From Streptomyces sp. DHE7-1 (GTDB lineage: Bacteria > Actinomycetota > Actinomycetes > Streptomycetales > Streptomycetaceae), in NCBI GenBank assembly GCA_016432725.1, contig JACJDG010000003.1:4921001-4985000 (forward strand): 64,000 nt of DNA. The letters are read 5' to 3'. Shown here piece after piece: positions 37,676-47,663 of the stretch. Numbering within the stretch: position 1 is the stretch's first letter; every line of letters starts with the position of its first letter. The notes below the pieces were generated by a model. The model had not been told where the DNA came from and did not search any database. It saw only the letters and a program-made list of their open reading frames with translations. The translations under genes and the position numbers were made by a program.

Positions 37676-38200
37676 GTGGCAGGTTCCAACGGCAAGCAGA
37701 AGACGGTCCGGGACATGATCCTCTCCCTGGGCCTCATCGGGATCGCGGCGGCGGTCATCTACGTCTTCGTCCCGCACGACGATCACGCTCCCGACATCAG
37801 GCGGGTCGACTACCAGGTCGAGCTGGACACGGCCCGTCGTGCCGCGAGCTACCCGGTGGCCGCCCCCGAGGGCCTGCCCGGGTCCTGGAAGGCGACCTCG
37901 GTGCGCTTCCAGGGCGAGAACTCCGACCGGTGGCACCTGGGCTTCCAGGATCCCGAGGGTCAGTACGTGCAGGTCGAGCAGTCCACTCAGAAACGGTCCG
38001 ACTTCATCGAGCAGGCCGGCCAGGGTTCGAAGGCGACGAAGCGGACCGAGCGGATCGGCGGCCGCACCTGGACCCGGTACACCGGCGGCCGCTACGACGC
38101 CCTGGTCCTGGAGGACACCCCCGGCTCCACCACGGTGGTGTCCGGCACGGCGCCCTTCGATCGGCTGACGAGGATGGCGGCCGCCCTGAAGATGTCCTGA
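37676..38200 (+). CDS. DUF4245 family membrane-anchored protein
   Basis: The 174-residue protein has one N-terminal membrane helix (MILSLGLIGIAAAVIYVFVP) and an outer domain with YPVAAPEGLPGSWKATSVRF, WHLGFQDPEGQYVQVEQS and TAPFDRLTRMAAAL, the DUF4245 pattern of actinobacteria. The function is unknown. GTG 37676 is the start and overlaps no neighbour; it runs divergent from glpX across 127 bp. Confidence 0.85.
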   Translation: MAGSNGKQKTVRDMILSLGLIGIAAAVIYVFVPHDDHAPDIRRVDYQVELDTARRAASYPVAAPEGLPGSWKATSVRFQGENSDRWHLGFQDPEGQYVQVEQSTQKRSDFIEQAGQGSKATKRTERIGGRTWTRYTGGRYDALVLEDTPGSTTVVSGTAPFDRLTRMAAALKMS

Positions 38201-38210
38201 GCGCCCTGCC

Positions 38211-38261
38211 GCGCACGTGAAGGGGCCCCCGGCGCGATGCCGGGGGCCCCTTCACGTGCGC
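38211..38261. terminator. bidirectional terminator with 23-bp stem
   Basis: A perfect 23-bp stem (GCGCACGTGAAGGGGCCCCC... at 38211-38233 pairing with 38239-38261) and a 5-nt loop lie between convergent genes. It is the strongest terminator in the window. Confidence 0.85.
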
Positions 38262-38267
38262 GCGGGG

Positions 38268-38857
38268 TCAGACGGTCGTGATGACGTCCTCGTACGCCAG
38301 GCGCGGCGAGCGCGGGTACCAGGCGTCCGGGCCCGGACGGCCGATGTTGACGACCATCAGCGGGGTGTGGTCGTCGTCCAGGAACTCCTTGCGGACGCCC
38401 TCGAAGTCGAAGCCGGTCATCGGGCCCGCGGCGAGCCCCGCGGCGCGGACGCCGACGATGAAGTAACCGGCCTGGAGGGCGGCGTTCATCGCGGCGGAGC
38501 CCTCGCGGACCGGGCGCTCGGCGAAGAAGACGTCCTTGGCCTGCGGGAAGGCCGGGAACAGGGCCGGCAGCTCCTCGTGGAACTCGTTGTCCGCGGAGAG
38601 GATCGCGACCAGCGGGGCGGCGGCGGTCTTGGCCCGGTTGCCCTCGGCCATGTGCTGCAGCAGGCGCTCACGTGCCTCGGGGAGCGGACCAGGGTGACGC
38701 GCAGCGGGGTCTGGTTGAAGGCGGTCGGACCGTACTTGACCAGGTCGTAGATCGCCTGGACCTGCTCCTCGGTCACCGGCTCGTCGGTGAAGGTGTTCGC
38801 GGTGCGGGCCTCGCGGAACAGCAGGTCCTGGGCGGCGGGGTCAAGAACGAGAGACAT
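38268..38857 (-). CDS. nitroreductase family protein, RutE/HadB-like (frame broken at 38679-38682)
   Basis: The N-terminal frame gives LLFREARTANTFTDEPV and VKYGPTAFNQTPLRVTLVRSP. The rest, from MAEGNRAKTAAAPLVAILSADNEFH to AYEDVITTV, is one frame away. One base in the G4 run at 38679-38682 joins them through EARERLLQHMAEGN, giving 196 aa. This is the size of malonic semialdehyde reductase-type flavin enzymes (FMN, NAD(P)H). The Ser/Arg of ARTANTF and the Gly-rich GVRAAGLAAGPMTGF suit FMN contact. The substrate is uncertain. Confidence 0.8.
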
Positions 38858-38993
38858 GCGTGCCTTCCTCGGGTGCGCGTGCGGCCCGTGGTGCCGGACC
38901 GGCTGACGCTCACGAGACTACGGCAAAGTTCAACCTTCAACCAAATGGACGGAATGGTGAGCCCCGGCACAGCGCCGGGCGCCACCCCGCGCC

Positions 38994-39218
38994 CTATTCG
39001 GCGTCCTCCTCCTCGGTCTCCTCGGCCAGCGCCGCGTCCAGCCGGGCCCGCGCGCCCTCCAGCCAGCGCCGGCACACCTTGGCCAGCTCCTCGCCCCGCT
39101 CCCACAGCGCCAGGGACTCCTCGAGCGACGTACCGCCCGTCTCCAGACGCCGCACGACGTCGATCAACTCGTCCCGGGCCTGCTCGTACGACAGCGCCTC
39201 GTCCACCTTGCTGGTCAT
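38994..39218 (-). CDS. xseB: exodeoxyribonuclease VII small subunit
   Basis: The 74-residue protein has SYEQARDELIDVVRRLETGGTSLEESLALWERGEELAKVC, the family signature. It forms coiled coils that bind XseA and regulate the single-strand-specific nuclease. It lies 9 bp after the xseA stop on the same strand, as usual. The acidic end is EETEEEDAE. Confidence 0.93.
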   Translation of the reverse strand: MTSKVDEALSYEQARDELIDVVRRLETGGTSLEESLALWERGEELAKVCRRWLEGARARLDAALAEETEEEDAE

Positions 39219-39227
39219 CCACCCACC

Positions 39228-40448
39228 CTAGACATCGACATCGGCATCGACACGGACACCGAACTCGCCCTCGGCGACCCGCGCCCGCAGCGTCTCGCCC
39301 CCGGTCACTTCCTGCGGGTCGCGCACCACATGGCCGTCCGCCCGCTGCAGCACCGCGTAGCCGCGCTTGAGGGTGGCGGCCGGGGAGAGGGCCACCACGC
39401 GCGCGTGCGTGTGCGTCAGCTCGGAGTCGGCACGGTCCAGGAGGTGGCCGAGGGTGCGCCGGCCGCGGTCCAGCAGCGACGCCACATGGTCGGCTCGCTC
39501 GTCGACCATCCGGTGCGGATCCTCCATCGAGGGCCGCGCCAGCGCGTGGGCCAGCCCCCGCTCCTCCCGCTCCACGGACGCCGACACGCACCGCCGGGCC
39601 CGGTCCCGCAGCATCCGCACCCGCTCGAACTCCTCGCCCACGTCCGGCACGACCTTCTTGGCGGCGTCGGTCGGGGTCGAGGCGCGCAGGTCGGCCACGT
39701 GGTCCAGCAGCGGATTGTCCGGCTCGTGCCCGATGGCGGACACCACGGGCGTACGGCACTGGGCCACCGCGCGCACGAGCTGCTCGTCGGAGAACGGCAG
39801 CAGGTCCTCCACGCTGCCGCCGCCCCGGGCCACGACGATGACGTCCACGCCGTCCAGCGCGTCCAGCTCCTTGACCGCCTGCACGACCTGCGGAACGGCG
39901 TGCACCCCCTGCACGGCCACGTTCCGCACCTCGAAGCGGACGGCCGGCCAGCGGTGGCGGGCGTTCTCCAGCACGTCCCGCTCCGCGGCGGAGGCCCGCC
40001 CGCAGACCAGCCCGATGAGCTGCGGCAGGAACGGCAGCGGTTTCTTCCGCTCGGGGGCGAACAGCCCCTCGGCCGCCAGCGCCTTCTTGAGCTGCTCCAG
40101 CCGGGCCAGCAGCTCACCGACGCCCACCGGCCGTATCTCGGCGGCCCGCAGCGAGAGCTGCCCACGCGGCGCGTACCACTCCGGCTTCGCCAGGACGACG
40201 ACCCGGGCGCCCTCACCCACCACGTCGGCCACCGCGTCGAACACCTGCCGGTAGCACGTCACGCTGACGGAGACGTCATGCGAGGGATCCCGCAGGGTCA
40301 GGAAGACCACCCCGGCGCCCGGCCGCCGCGAGAGCTGCGTGATCTGCCCCTCGACCCACACCGCGCCCAGCCGGTCGATCCACCTGCCGATGAGCCGCGA
40401 GACCTCACCGACGGGCAGGGGCGTCTCGGGCGACGTGTTCACAGCCAT
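39228..40448 (-). CDS. xseA: exodeoxyribonuclease VII large subunit
   Basis: The catalytic subunit degrades single-stranded DNA to short oligonucleotides in both directions. An N-terminal OB fold (VWVEGQITQLSRRPGAGVVFLTLRD) is followed by the nuclease domain with LPQLIGLVCGRASAAERDVLENARHRWP, VIVVARGGGSVEDLLPFSDE and SAIGHEPDNPLLDHVADLRASTPTDAA, which carry the family residues, and then a long coiled coil. ATG 40448 gives 406 aa; longer in-frame extension upstream is low-complexity. It forms an operon with xseB. Confidence 0.94.
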   Translation of the reverse strand: MAVNTSPETPLPVGEVSRLIGRWIDRLGAVWVEGQITQLSRRPGAGVVFLTLRDPSHDVSVSVTCYRQVFDAVADVVGEGARVVVLAKPEWYAPRGQLSLRAAEIRPVGVGELLARLEQLKKALAAEGLFAPERKKPLPFLPQLIGLVCGRASAAERDVLENARHRWPAVRFEVRNVAVQGVHAVPQVVQAVKELDALDGVDVIVVARGGGSVEDLLPFSDEQLVRAVAQCRTPVVSAIGHEPDNPLLDHVADLRASTPTDAAKKVVPDVGEEFERVRMLRDRARRCVSASVEREERGLAHALARPSMEDPHRMVDERADHVASLLDRGRRTLGHLLDRADSELTHTHARVVALSPAATLKRGYAVLQRADGHVVRDPQEVTGGETLRARVAEGEFGVRVDADVDV

Positions 40449-40575
40449 GCGGCGAGCGTAACGGCGGGCACCGACAGAAGGCCCCGCCCGCACGCGCGCC
40501 CGCGACGGAGCCGTGCGGGCGGCCGCGCGGGGACGCGATCCCGGAGCCCGTGAACACACCCTTACGATGGGTCCC

Positions 40576-41582
40576 ATGACCGCTTCGTCTGGCCGCCGTG
40601 TCCTGCTCGCCGCCCCCGGGGCTACTGCGCCGGTGTCGACCGCGCCGTGATCGCCGTCGAGAAGGCCCTGGAGCAGTACGGGGCCCCGATCTACGTCCGG
40701 CACGAGATCGTCCACAACAAGTACGTCGTGCAGACCCTGGAGAAGAAGGGCGCCGTCTTCGTCGAGCGGACGGAGGAGGTGCCGCCGGGCAACATCGTGA
40801 TGTTCTCCGCGCACGGCGTCGCCCCGGTCGTGCACGAGGAGGCCGAGCGCGGCCGGCTGGCCACGATCGACGCGACCTGCCCGCTGGTCACCAAGGTCCA
40901 CAAGGAGGCCGTGCGGTACGCCAACGAGGACTACGACATCCTCCTGATCGGGCACGAGGGCCACGAGGAGGTCATCGGCACCTCCGGCGAGGCCCCCGAC
41001 CACATCCAGCTCGTCGACGGCCCCGAGGACGTCGCCAAGGTCGAGGTCCGCGACCCCTCGAAGGTCGTCTGGCTGTCCCAGACCACCCTCTCCGTGGACG
41101 AGACCATGGAGACCGTCGACGCCCTGAAGACGAAGTTCCCGGGCCTCGTCTCCCCGCCGAGCGACGACATCTGCTACGCCACGCAGAACCGCCAGCTCGC
41201 CGTGAAGCAGATGGGCGCGGAGGCCGAACTGGTCATCGTGGTCGGCTCGCGCAACTCCTCGAACTCCAAGCGGCTGGTCGAGGTCGCCAAGCTGGCCGGT
41301 GCCCGTGCCGCCTACCTGGTGGACTTCGCGGACGAGATCGACGAGGCCTGGCTGGAGGGCGTGACGACCGTCGGCGTCACCTCCGGCGCCTCCGTCCCCG
41401 AGGTGCTGGTCGAGCAGGTCCTGGAGTGGCTCGGCGGGCGCGGTTACGAAGACGTGGAGATCGTCAAGGCCGCCGAGGAGTCCATCACCTTCTCGCTGCC
41501 CAAGGAGCTGCGCCGCGACCTGCGCGACGAGGCGGCCACCCTGGTCGCCGAGCGCGGCGGGAGCGGCACCGCCGGGGCGTGA
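40576..41582 (+). CDS. ispH: 4-hydroxy-3-methylbut-2-enyl diphosphate reductase (frame broken at 40613-40617)
   Basis: IspH makes IPP and DMAPP in the last step of the MEP isoprenoid pathway with a [4Fe-4S] cluster. Cluster Cys residues are in DATCPLVTKVH and DDICYATQNRQ; the first, in GYCAGVDRAV, lies just after the frame break. From ATG 40576 the frame MTASSGRRVLLAAP is lost at the C5 run 40613-40617; one more C restores RGYCAGVDRA and 335 codons. Because this gene is essential in organisms with only the MEP route, a true disruption is unlikely. Confidence 0.9.
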
Positions 41583-41650
41583 CGTCCGCGCCCCGGCCTG
41601 ACCGGCATCTGCGTGGCGTGACCGCCGGTCGCACGTCGTAACGTGGTGCC

Positions 41651-42412
41651 ATGCAGATCTTCGGCGTGGACATCGGTGGATCCGGGATCAAGGGCGCCCC
41701 TGTGGACCTGGACAAGGGGGACCTGGCCCAGGAGCGCTGCAAGGTGCTCACCCCGCACCCGGCGACGCCCGACGGCGTCGCCGACGGGGTGAAGCAGGTC
41801 ATCGACCACTTCGGCTGGACCGGCCCGGTGGGCCTCACCTTCCCCGGAGTGGTCACGGGCGGCGCCACGGTCCGGACGGCGGCCAACGTCGACAAGAGCT
41901 GGGTCGACACGGACGCGCGCGCGTTGTTCGGCGGCCGGCTGGGCGGTCTCCCGGTGACCGTGGTCAACGACGCGGACGCGGCGGGCGTCGCCGAGATGCA
42001 GTTCGGCGCCGGCCGGGACCGGCGGGGCACGGTCGTCCTGCTCACCTTCGGCACCGGCATCGGCAGCGCCGTCTTCGTCGACGGCGTGCTGGTCCCCAAC
42101 ACCGAGCTGGGCCACCTCGAGCTGAACGGCCACGAGGCCGAGAAGCGGGCCTCCAGCAAGGCCAAGGAGGACCACGACCTGAGCTGGGAGCACTGGGCGC
42201 GCCGGGTCGGGAAGTACCTCGCCCACGTCGAGATGCTCTTCTCGCCCGAGCTGTTCATCGTCGGCGGCGGGGTCAGCCGCAAGGCGGACAAGTTCCTGCA
42301 CCTCATCGAGGGCGTGCGGGCCGAGATCGTGCCGGCCCAGCTCCAGAACAACGCCGGCATCGTCGGGGCGGCGATGCACGCGGCGCAGGACCAGGAGCGG
42401 CTCGGGGACTGA
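41651..42412 (+). CDS. ppgK: polyphosphate glucokinase (ROK family)
   Basis: The 253-residue ROK-fold kinase phosphorylates glucose with polyphosphate or ATP. FGVDIGGSGIKGAPVDLDKG is the phosphate-binding loop, VVNDADAAGVAE carries the catalytic Asp region, LTFGTGIGSAVFVDG is the second phosphate motif, and ELGHLELNGHEAEKRAS replaces the Cys-rich ROK signature as in PPGK. ATG 41651 is the start. It follows ispH with a 68-bp gap and may share its transcript. Confidence 0.93.
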   Translation: MQIFGVDIGGSGIKGAPVDLDKGDLAQERCKVLTPHPATPDGVADGVKQVIDHFGWTGPVGLTFPGVVTGGATVRTAANVDKSWVDTDARALFGGRLGGLPVTVVNDADAAGVAEMQFGAGRDRRGTVVLLTFGTGIGSAVFVDGVLVPNTELGHLELNGHEAEKRASSKAKEDHDLSWEHWARRVGKYLAHVEMLFSPELFIVGGGVSRKADKFLHLIEGVRAEIVPAQLQNNAGIVGAAMHAAQDQERLGD

Positions 42413-42473
42413 CCCGGCGACGGAAACGGCGCCACGGGCCGGGGCCCGGGAGGAACGGCGCGGGACCCGCCGG

Positions 42474-43004
42474 TCAGCCCCGGCTCCGGCGGGCCCGTAC
42501 CCACAGCACCCGGCGTACCAGCACGATCACCCCCGCGAGCAGCGTCCCCCCGTACAGCCAGCCCGCCTGCGTGGCGAGCCCGGTGACGAGACCCATCAGC
42601 CGCCCGAGCAGGCCGCCGCTGCCGTCCGCGACGGGGAACAGGCCCGCCGCGAAGGCGATCGGCACGACGACCGGGGCGGTCAGCACGTCACCGCCGCGGA
42701 CCCACAGCGCGGTCAGCACGCACACCGGCAGGAACAGCACGCCGTACAGCGTCAGGGACGCACCGAACAGGAGCTGGTCCAGCAGACCGAGCAGAAGCAT
42801 CACCGCCGCGCAGAACAGTCCCCCGCCGAGCCCGGTGAGCCGCAGCCCCGCCGGCTGCCCGTCCGACGGCCCGGTACCCGCCGACCGTCCGTCCGCGGGC
42901 CGCGCCCCGCGCGGCACCGGCCGACGTGCCTGCGGCGGTAGCGCCGCGGGCGGTGTGCCGCGGCGCCGTCCGTTGTTCGGGGGTCGGCTTCTGCGTTGCT
43001 CCAT
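42474..43004 (-). CDS. DUF6542-like membrane protein
   Basis: The 176-residue protein has a Pro/Arg/Ala-rich cytoplasmic N-terminus of about 60 residues and four hydrophobic segments (GLGGGLFCAAVMLLLGLLDQ, LYGVLFLPVCVLTALW, LTAPVVVPIAFAAGLFPVA, WLYGGTLLAGVIVLVRRVLW). It matches the pattern of a conserved actinobacterial DUF6542 protein next to ppgK and ychF. Function unknown. It is convergent with ppgK. Confidence 0.75.
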   Translation of the reverse strand: MEQRRSRPPNNGRRRGTPPAALPPQARRPVPRGARPADGRSAGTGPSDGQPAGLRLTGLGGGLFCAAVMLLLGLLDQLLFGASLTLYGVLFLPVCVLTALWVRGGDVLTAPVVVPIAFAAGLFPVADGSGGLLGRLMGLVTGLATQAGWLYGGTLLAGVIVLVRRVLWVRARRSRG

Positions 43005-43184
43005 TGGACCAACCTAGGTCTGCTTATGTGCTCAATCGGCCCTCAGACACGCCGGTGGGCGCAGCCCGGCCGGACGCCCCGCGCTCCCGCGAACCCGCCA
43101 TCGCGGACGCCGTAGACTGGTGGATCGGCCAGTGTCTCTGGCCCCTGGCAGCCCCTGGCCCTCTCATCTACGGGAAGTCGCAAC

Positions 43185-44272
<1,088 letters not shown>

Positions 44273-44638
44273 TGCCTGATTCTTTGATCGGCTGAAGTGG
44301 CCGGTCAGGGCAGGAAACCCCAGGTCAGGGCCATATCTTCGGGTCTGGCCCCTTCCTATTTTCTCCCGCGGATTCAGGCCGTTTCCGGGACGTGTGCTGA
44401 CTTGGTGCTGACCCTGCGGAGGGGTCGGGCCGGTGACGACCTGGGCTTTCGACGGGGCAGCGAGGGCGCCGGGAGGGCCCTGACATGAGGCAGGGGCCGA
44501 AGCCCTCAGCGGCCCGCCTCCCGGGCCCTCTTTATGCAAGAACGCGCATAGTCACGAGAGTGCATAGACGGCCGTGCACGGCGTCCGTACCGTCGCTCTG
44601 GGCGGCTCCGGCAGGGGGCTGCGGACTTGGGGGTTCAC
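44273..44638. other. 366-bp left end of the island
   Basis: No gene is supported. It contains a weak hairpin (GGGCCA 44328-44333 with TGGCCC 44346-44351) and the 23-bp repeat beginning GTGCTGACTTGGTGCTGACC at 44394-44416, which recurs at 59629-59651 near the other end. Confidence 0.55.
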
Positions 44639-44866
44639 GTGTCCGAGCGCACTGGATTGACCCGGCTGACCGGCGGAGACGACAAGAACAGGAACGGAAG
44701 CGGGGAATGCGGACAGGGCGACTGTCCGAACGTGTACCGCACCGAGCAGGGGAGCATCGTGGTCCAAGGTGACCTGTACGACGGCTTCACGCCCCCGCAG
44801 GGAGAGGGCTTGGTGGAGATCCCGGAGAGCGTGCTGAGGGAGGCCGTCCGTGCTCTTGGCTGGTGA
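44639..44866 (+). CDS. small conserved protein upstream of DUF6879
   Basis: The 75-residue protein contains GECGQGDCPNVYRTEQGSIVVQGDLYDGFTPPQGEGLVEIPE, a pattern I associate with a conserved Streptomyces small protein that accompanies DUF6879 genes. Two Cys six residues apart could bind metal. GTG 44639 is chosen over TTG 44627. Its end overlaps the DUF6879 start by 17 bp. No biochemical function is known; the cluster is often a regulator module. Confidence 0.65.
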   Translation: MSERTGLTRLTGGDDKNRNGSGECGQGDCPNVYRTEQGSIVVQGDLYDGFTPPQGEGLVEIPESVLREAVRALGW

Positions 44867-45362
44867 GAGGTGGCAGGCGAAGTTCAGAGAATTCCAGAAG
44901 GAGGCGTGGCGCCTGGAGACGCGTCCCGTTTACCGCGTCCCGCAGGAAGCCGACGAGTTCGCCCGGTTCCTCACCGGGGAGCGGTTTCCCGGCCCGTACG
45001 AGGACGACTGGACGGCGCTGATCCGCAGGCACCAAGAGACCGGCGGGACAATCGGCCGTGTCCACGTGGTGACGCGCCCCTTGTCGGACTACCTGCGCTT
45101 CGAGTTCGAGCGGTACTACCGACACCAAGCCCCGGTCGGGGAGGACATCCGCATCCTCGACGTCACGGAACGAACGAACCCCTTGGCCGGGGTCGACGAC
45201 TTCTGGATGTTCGACCGCTCCACGATTGTTCTGATGAAGTACGCCGACGACGGCACGCAGATCGAGCGGGAGCTGTACGAGGGCGATCCAGCCCCGTTCC
45301 TGGAGTATCAGCGCGTCGCTCTCGCGGAGTCGGTCCCGTTCCTGGAGTACGTGACTGCGTGA
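44850..45362 (+). CDS. DUF6879 family protein
   Basis: The 170-residue protein shows WQAKFREFQKEAWRLETRPVYRVP near the start, then WTALIRRHQETGGTIGRVHVVTRPLSDYLRFEF and DDFWMFDRSTIVLMKY, the DUF6879 core found next to XRE regulators in Streptomyces. It is rich in acidic and aromatic residues and has no membrane segment. The start overlaps the preceding gene, and its stop overlaps the GTG of the XRE gene (GTGA), so the three are co-translated. Function unknown; a DNA-mimic or partner role for the XRE protein is possible but unproven. Confidence 0.75.
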   Translation: MLLAGERWQAKFREFQKEAWRLETRPVYRVPQEADEFARFLTGERFPGPYEDDWTALIRRHQETGGTIGRVHVVTRPLSDYLRFEFERYYRHQAPVGEDIRILDVTERTNPLAGVDDFWMFDRSTIVLMKYADDGTQIERELYEGDPAPFLEYQRVALAESVPFLEYVTA

Positions 45363-46192
45363 CGTTCCAGCCCGAGCAGCTTGGCCAGTCCGCTCAGGAA
45401 CTCGCCGCCACGCTGCGGAAGCTGCGCAAGCAGGCCGGTCTCTCCGGGGACCGGCTTGCCGCGCGCTGCAATATGTCGCAGTCGAAGGTGAGCCGCATCG
45501 AGAACGGCAAGGTGCGCCCCACGCTGGTGGATATAGAGCGCCTGCTTACGGCTTTGGAGGCCCCGCCGGCACTGAGGGCCGAGGTCTCGGCACTGGCCCG
45601 CATCGCTGCGACGGAGTGGCAGGACGCCCGTTCGATGCGCCGCAAGGGCCTGGACAAGAAGCAGCTCGAACTGGCAGGTCTGGAAGCGTCCTCGGTCCAC
45701 TTCCGGTTCTTCCTCCTGTCTATACTCACGGCCCTGTTGTCGACCCCGGAGTACATCCGGGCCAGCCTGGACCACATCCCCGGTGACCACAGCCGTGCGG
45801 TGGCGAAGAAGCTGGAGCGGCAGGACGTCCTCTATGACCGCCGCAAGCAGTTCACGTTCCTCATCACCGAACAGGCCGCACGATCGCCATTCGTCGAGCC
45901 GGATGCCATGGCCGTACAGCTCGACAGGCTGGCATCGCTGTCCCATCTGCCGAACCTCCACCTCGGCGTGCTGCCCCTGGACACCCGCCTGCCGGGCTGC
46001 CCGCTGAACACGTTCACCGTGTACGACGAGCGCTTGGCGACAGTGGAGACGACGACTGGGGTCATGGTCTTCCGTGACGCGCGGGACATCCGGATGTACC
46101 TCGACGAGTTCGCTGGCTACGAGGAATCGGCTCTCTTCGGTGAAGAGGCACGGGAACGCCTTGCGCGGTGGGCTGCCGCCTTCCGTTCCTGA
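45359..46192 (+). CDS. XRE-family regulator with DUF5753 domain
   Basis: The 277-residue protein has an N-terminal helix-turn-helix (LRKLRKQAGLSGDRLAARCNMSQSKVSRIENGKVRPT, residues 17-53). The C-terminal DUF5753 domain includes LLSTPEYIRASLDH, QFTFLITEQA and LPNLHLGVLPLD. In Streptomyces this class often pairs with DUF397 or DUF6879 proteins and affects development and antibiotic production. The GTG start overlaps the DUF6879 stop. Its targets are unknown; it may silence the island genes. Confidence 0.87.
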   Translation: MTFQPEQLGQSAQELAATLRKLRKQAGLSGDRLAARCNMSQSKVSRIENGKVRPTLVDIERLLTALEAPPALRAEVSALARIAATEWQDARSMRRKGLDKKQLELAGLEASSVHFRFFLLSILTALLSTPEYIRASLDHIPGDHSRAVAKKLERQDVLYDRRKQFTFLITEQAARSPFVEPDAMAVQLDRLASLSHLPNLHLGVLPLDTRLPGCPLNTFTVYDERLATVETTTGVMVFRDARDIRMYLDEFAGYEESALFGEEARERLARWAAAFRS

Positions 46193-46286
46193 TCTTTAGT
46201 CCAGAGCGTGACTGGACCTCGATGCGCATCCTGATTGCCGGAAGCATGCCGTGGCATCGGAGAAGCCGAGCGGGGAGGCGTACGAG

Positions 46287-46499
46287 ATGCGCGAGACGCA
46301 AGAAGCACAGACGACCATGCCCGAGACGTTGGCCCTGTCACTTCCGTCGGCACGCCCGGAGCCCGTATCCGGCTGCCGGGACTGCCTCGATCTCGCGGTA
46401 CAGCGGGTCAACGCCGCGTCGGTCGGGGACTGCTCCAAGGTCTCCGACATGAACGTGACCCTGCGCGCACACCTGCGCGACGCGCACGGGGGCGAGTAG
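46287..46499 (+). CDS. small Cys-containing protein, unknown
   Basis: The 70-residue product includes GCRDCLDLAVQRVNAASVGDCSKVSDMNVTLRAHLRDAHGGE (cut into motifs: GCRDC, GDCSK, HLRDAH). CxxC plus two His four apart suggests a small zinc-binding fold. GGGGAGG at 46275 region places ATG 46287 well; GTG 46251 is the alternative. The stop overlaps the next start (TAGTG). No family recognised. Confidence 0.55.
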   Translation: MRETQEAQTTMPETLALSLPSARPEPVSGCRDCLDLAVQRVNAASVGDCSKVSDMNVTLRAHLRDAHGGE

Positions 46500-46720
46500 T
46501 GCCTCGCGCTGTGCTGCGGTACGTCACGCACCGGATCACCCAGCACCCAGACACCGATGTGACGTTCGAGGCCGAGTGCCTCCGCTGCGACTGGTCGGCG
46601 ACGCCTTCCGAGGACGGGGCAGCCGTGGACGTCGAGTGCATGGGACACACGGGCCGCACCGGCCACGAGGGGTTCAGGCGTGTGTGTACGTCGTTCGCTC
46701 TCGTGGTGCGCGCAGGGTGA
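46499..46720 (+). CDS. small conserved protein (DUF7848-like)
   Basis: The 73-residue protein reads YVTHRITQHPDTDVTFEAEC, LRCDWSATPSED and GHTGRTGHEGFRRV. This His- and Cys-containing pattern is common in Streptomyces accessory regions. The paired Cys and later His could bind one metal ion. GTG 46499 overlaps the stop of the previous gene. I have no function for it; it always seems to occur with XRE/DUF397-type neighbours in my reading, which is a weak guide. Confidence 0.55.
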   Translation: MPRAVLRYVTHRITQHPDTDVTFEAECLRCDWSATPSEDGAAVDVECMGHTGRTGHEGFRRVCTSFALVVRAG

Positions 46721-46836
46721 CGGCGACCCGGCGGACGTCACTCCGGGTGCAGCCGCACGCGATGGAGACGACGCCGACGGCCACCAGCACCGGCACGGAC
46801 ACGGGCCTCCGCATGAGACCGAACAGGACGAAACCC

Positions 46837-47076
46837 ATGGCGAAGCGTTCCGAGCCGAAGAAGGCGATGACCAAGGAGGAGTGGATCGAACAACAGCTGG
46901 CCAATGCACCGGAGCCGACGGCCGAGGATGTCTGGTGGGTGCTCAACAGGTTCGGCCTTCCGGCGGAACAGGTGGAGGCGGCCTACCAGGCGATGCTCCG
47001 GGAAAAGGAGGAACGCGCCGCAGCAGAGCAGCGTCGCCGTGACGGCCACGACAAAGGCGCACAGCTGGAGCCCTGA
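46837..47076 (+). CDS. small charged helical protein, unknown
   Basis: The 79-residue product is mostly helix-forming: KKAMTKEEWIEQQLANAPEPTAEDVWWVLNRFGLPAEQVE, then AMLREKEERAAAEQRRRDGHDKG. The middle could be a small three-helix unit. ATG 46837 is favoured (ATG 46813 possible). Function unknown. Confidence 0.5.
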   Translation: MAKRSEPKKAMTKEEWIEQQLANAPEPTAEDVWWVLNRFGLPAEQVEAAYQAMLREKEERAAAEQRRRDGHDKGAQLEP

Positions 47077-47151
47077 GCTTCACCGCGTCCTCAAGGCTCC
47101 GCGCCACTCGGCGAGCCGGTCAGCCCGCCTGGATCACGAGACAGACGAGGT

Positions 47152-47424
47152 TCAGCTGAGCGGGGACGCGCAGGCCATGAACGGCCCAGCCGCCCGGCTC
47201 CACCACTCTCCCTTGGCGAGAGCTGTCGCGCCTTCCGTGCGCAGCGACGTGACCACGGGGGCCAGGAAGTCCGTACGCCAATGCTGCATGGCCTCCGGCT
47301 TCATACCGCTCGCCTCGACCGTGGCCCCCACCCTGGCTTCGAGCACGGCCGCGCCCTGCGCCGCGTCGTCCCCGGTCCACTCGTCCATGTGCTCGGCCAT
47401 CAGGGCCCACGTCAGCTTGATCAT
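47152..47424 (-). CDS. hypothetical protein
   Basis: From ATG 47424 the 90-residue product reads MIKLTWALMAEHMDEWTGDDAAQG, then VEASGMKPEAMQHWRTDFLAPVV. Sequence composition looks like a real small helical protein, but I see no known family. It stands alone in opposite orientation to the upstream cluster. It could be a remnant of a longer gene. Confidence 0.4.
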   Translation of the reverse strand: MIKLTWALMAEHMDEWTGDDAAQGAAVLEARVGATVEASGMKPEAMQHWRTDFLAPVVTSLRTEGATALAKGEWWSRAAGPFMACASPLS

Positions 47425-47663
47425 GCGCGGATCGTACGGTCGGCGGCGGGTGGCGGGAAGTGCGAGCGGCGAGAGCGGGGTGGGGTATGACCCCGAAGGG
47501 GGACGTCGTCGGCCGCCGCGTCTTAGCAGCTCGGATTCTGCCACGGTTCCAGGCGCGACGAGGGGCTCCCCTCGCACCCAGTCAAGCCACGCATATCCGC
47601 AGGTCAGCCGAGGCGCGAGCGTTCTGCAGGGCCTTCGCCGGCACTGCGCAAGAATGAGGTGCG

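Noticed and set aside
40576..40647. Programmed frameshifting in ispH, ychF, hsdM and others
   Set aside because: The sites are unrelated plain G/C runs with no slippery heptamer, and the same one-base loss appears in thirteen places.
40598..41641. 347-aa plus-strand ORF over ispH
   Set aside because: It is a shifted-frame shadow of ispH with Arg/Gly/Pro-rich sequence.
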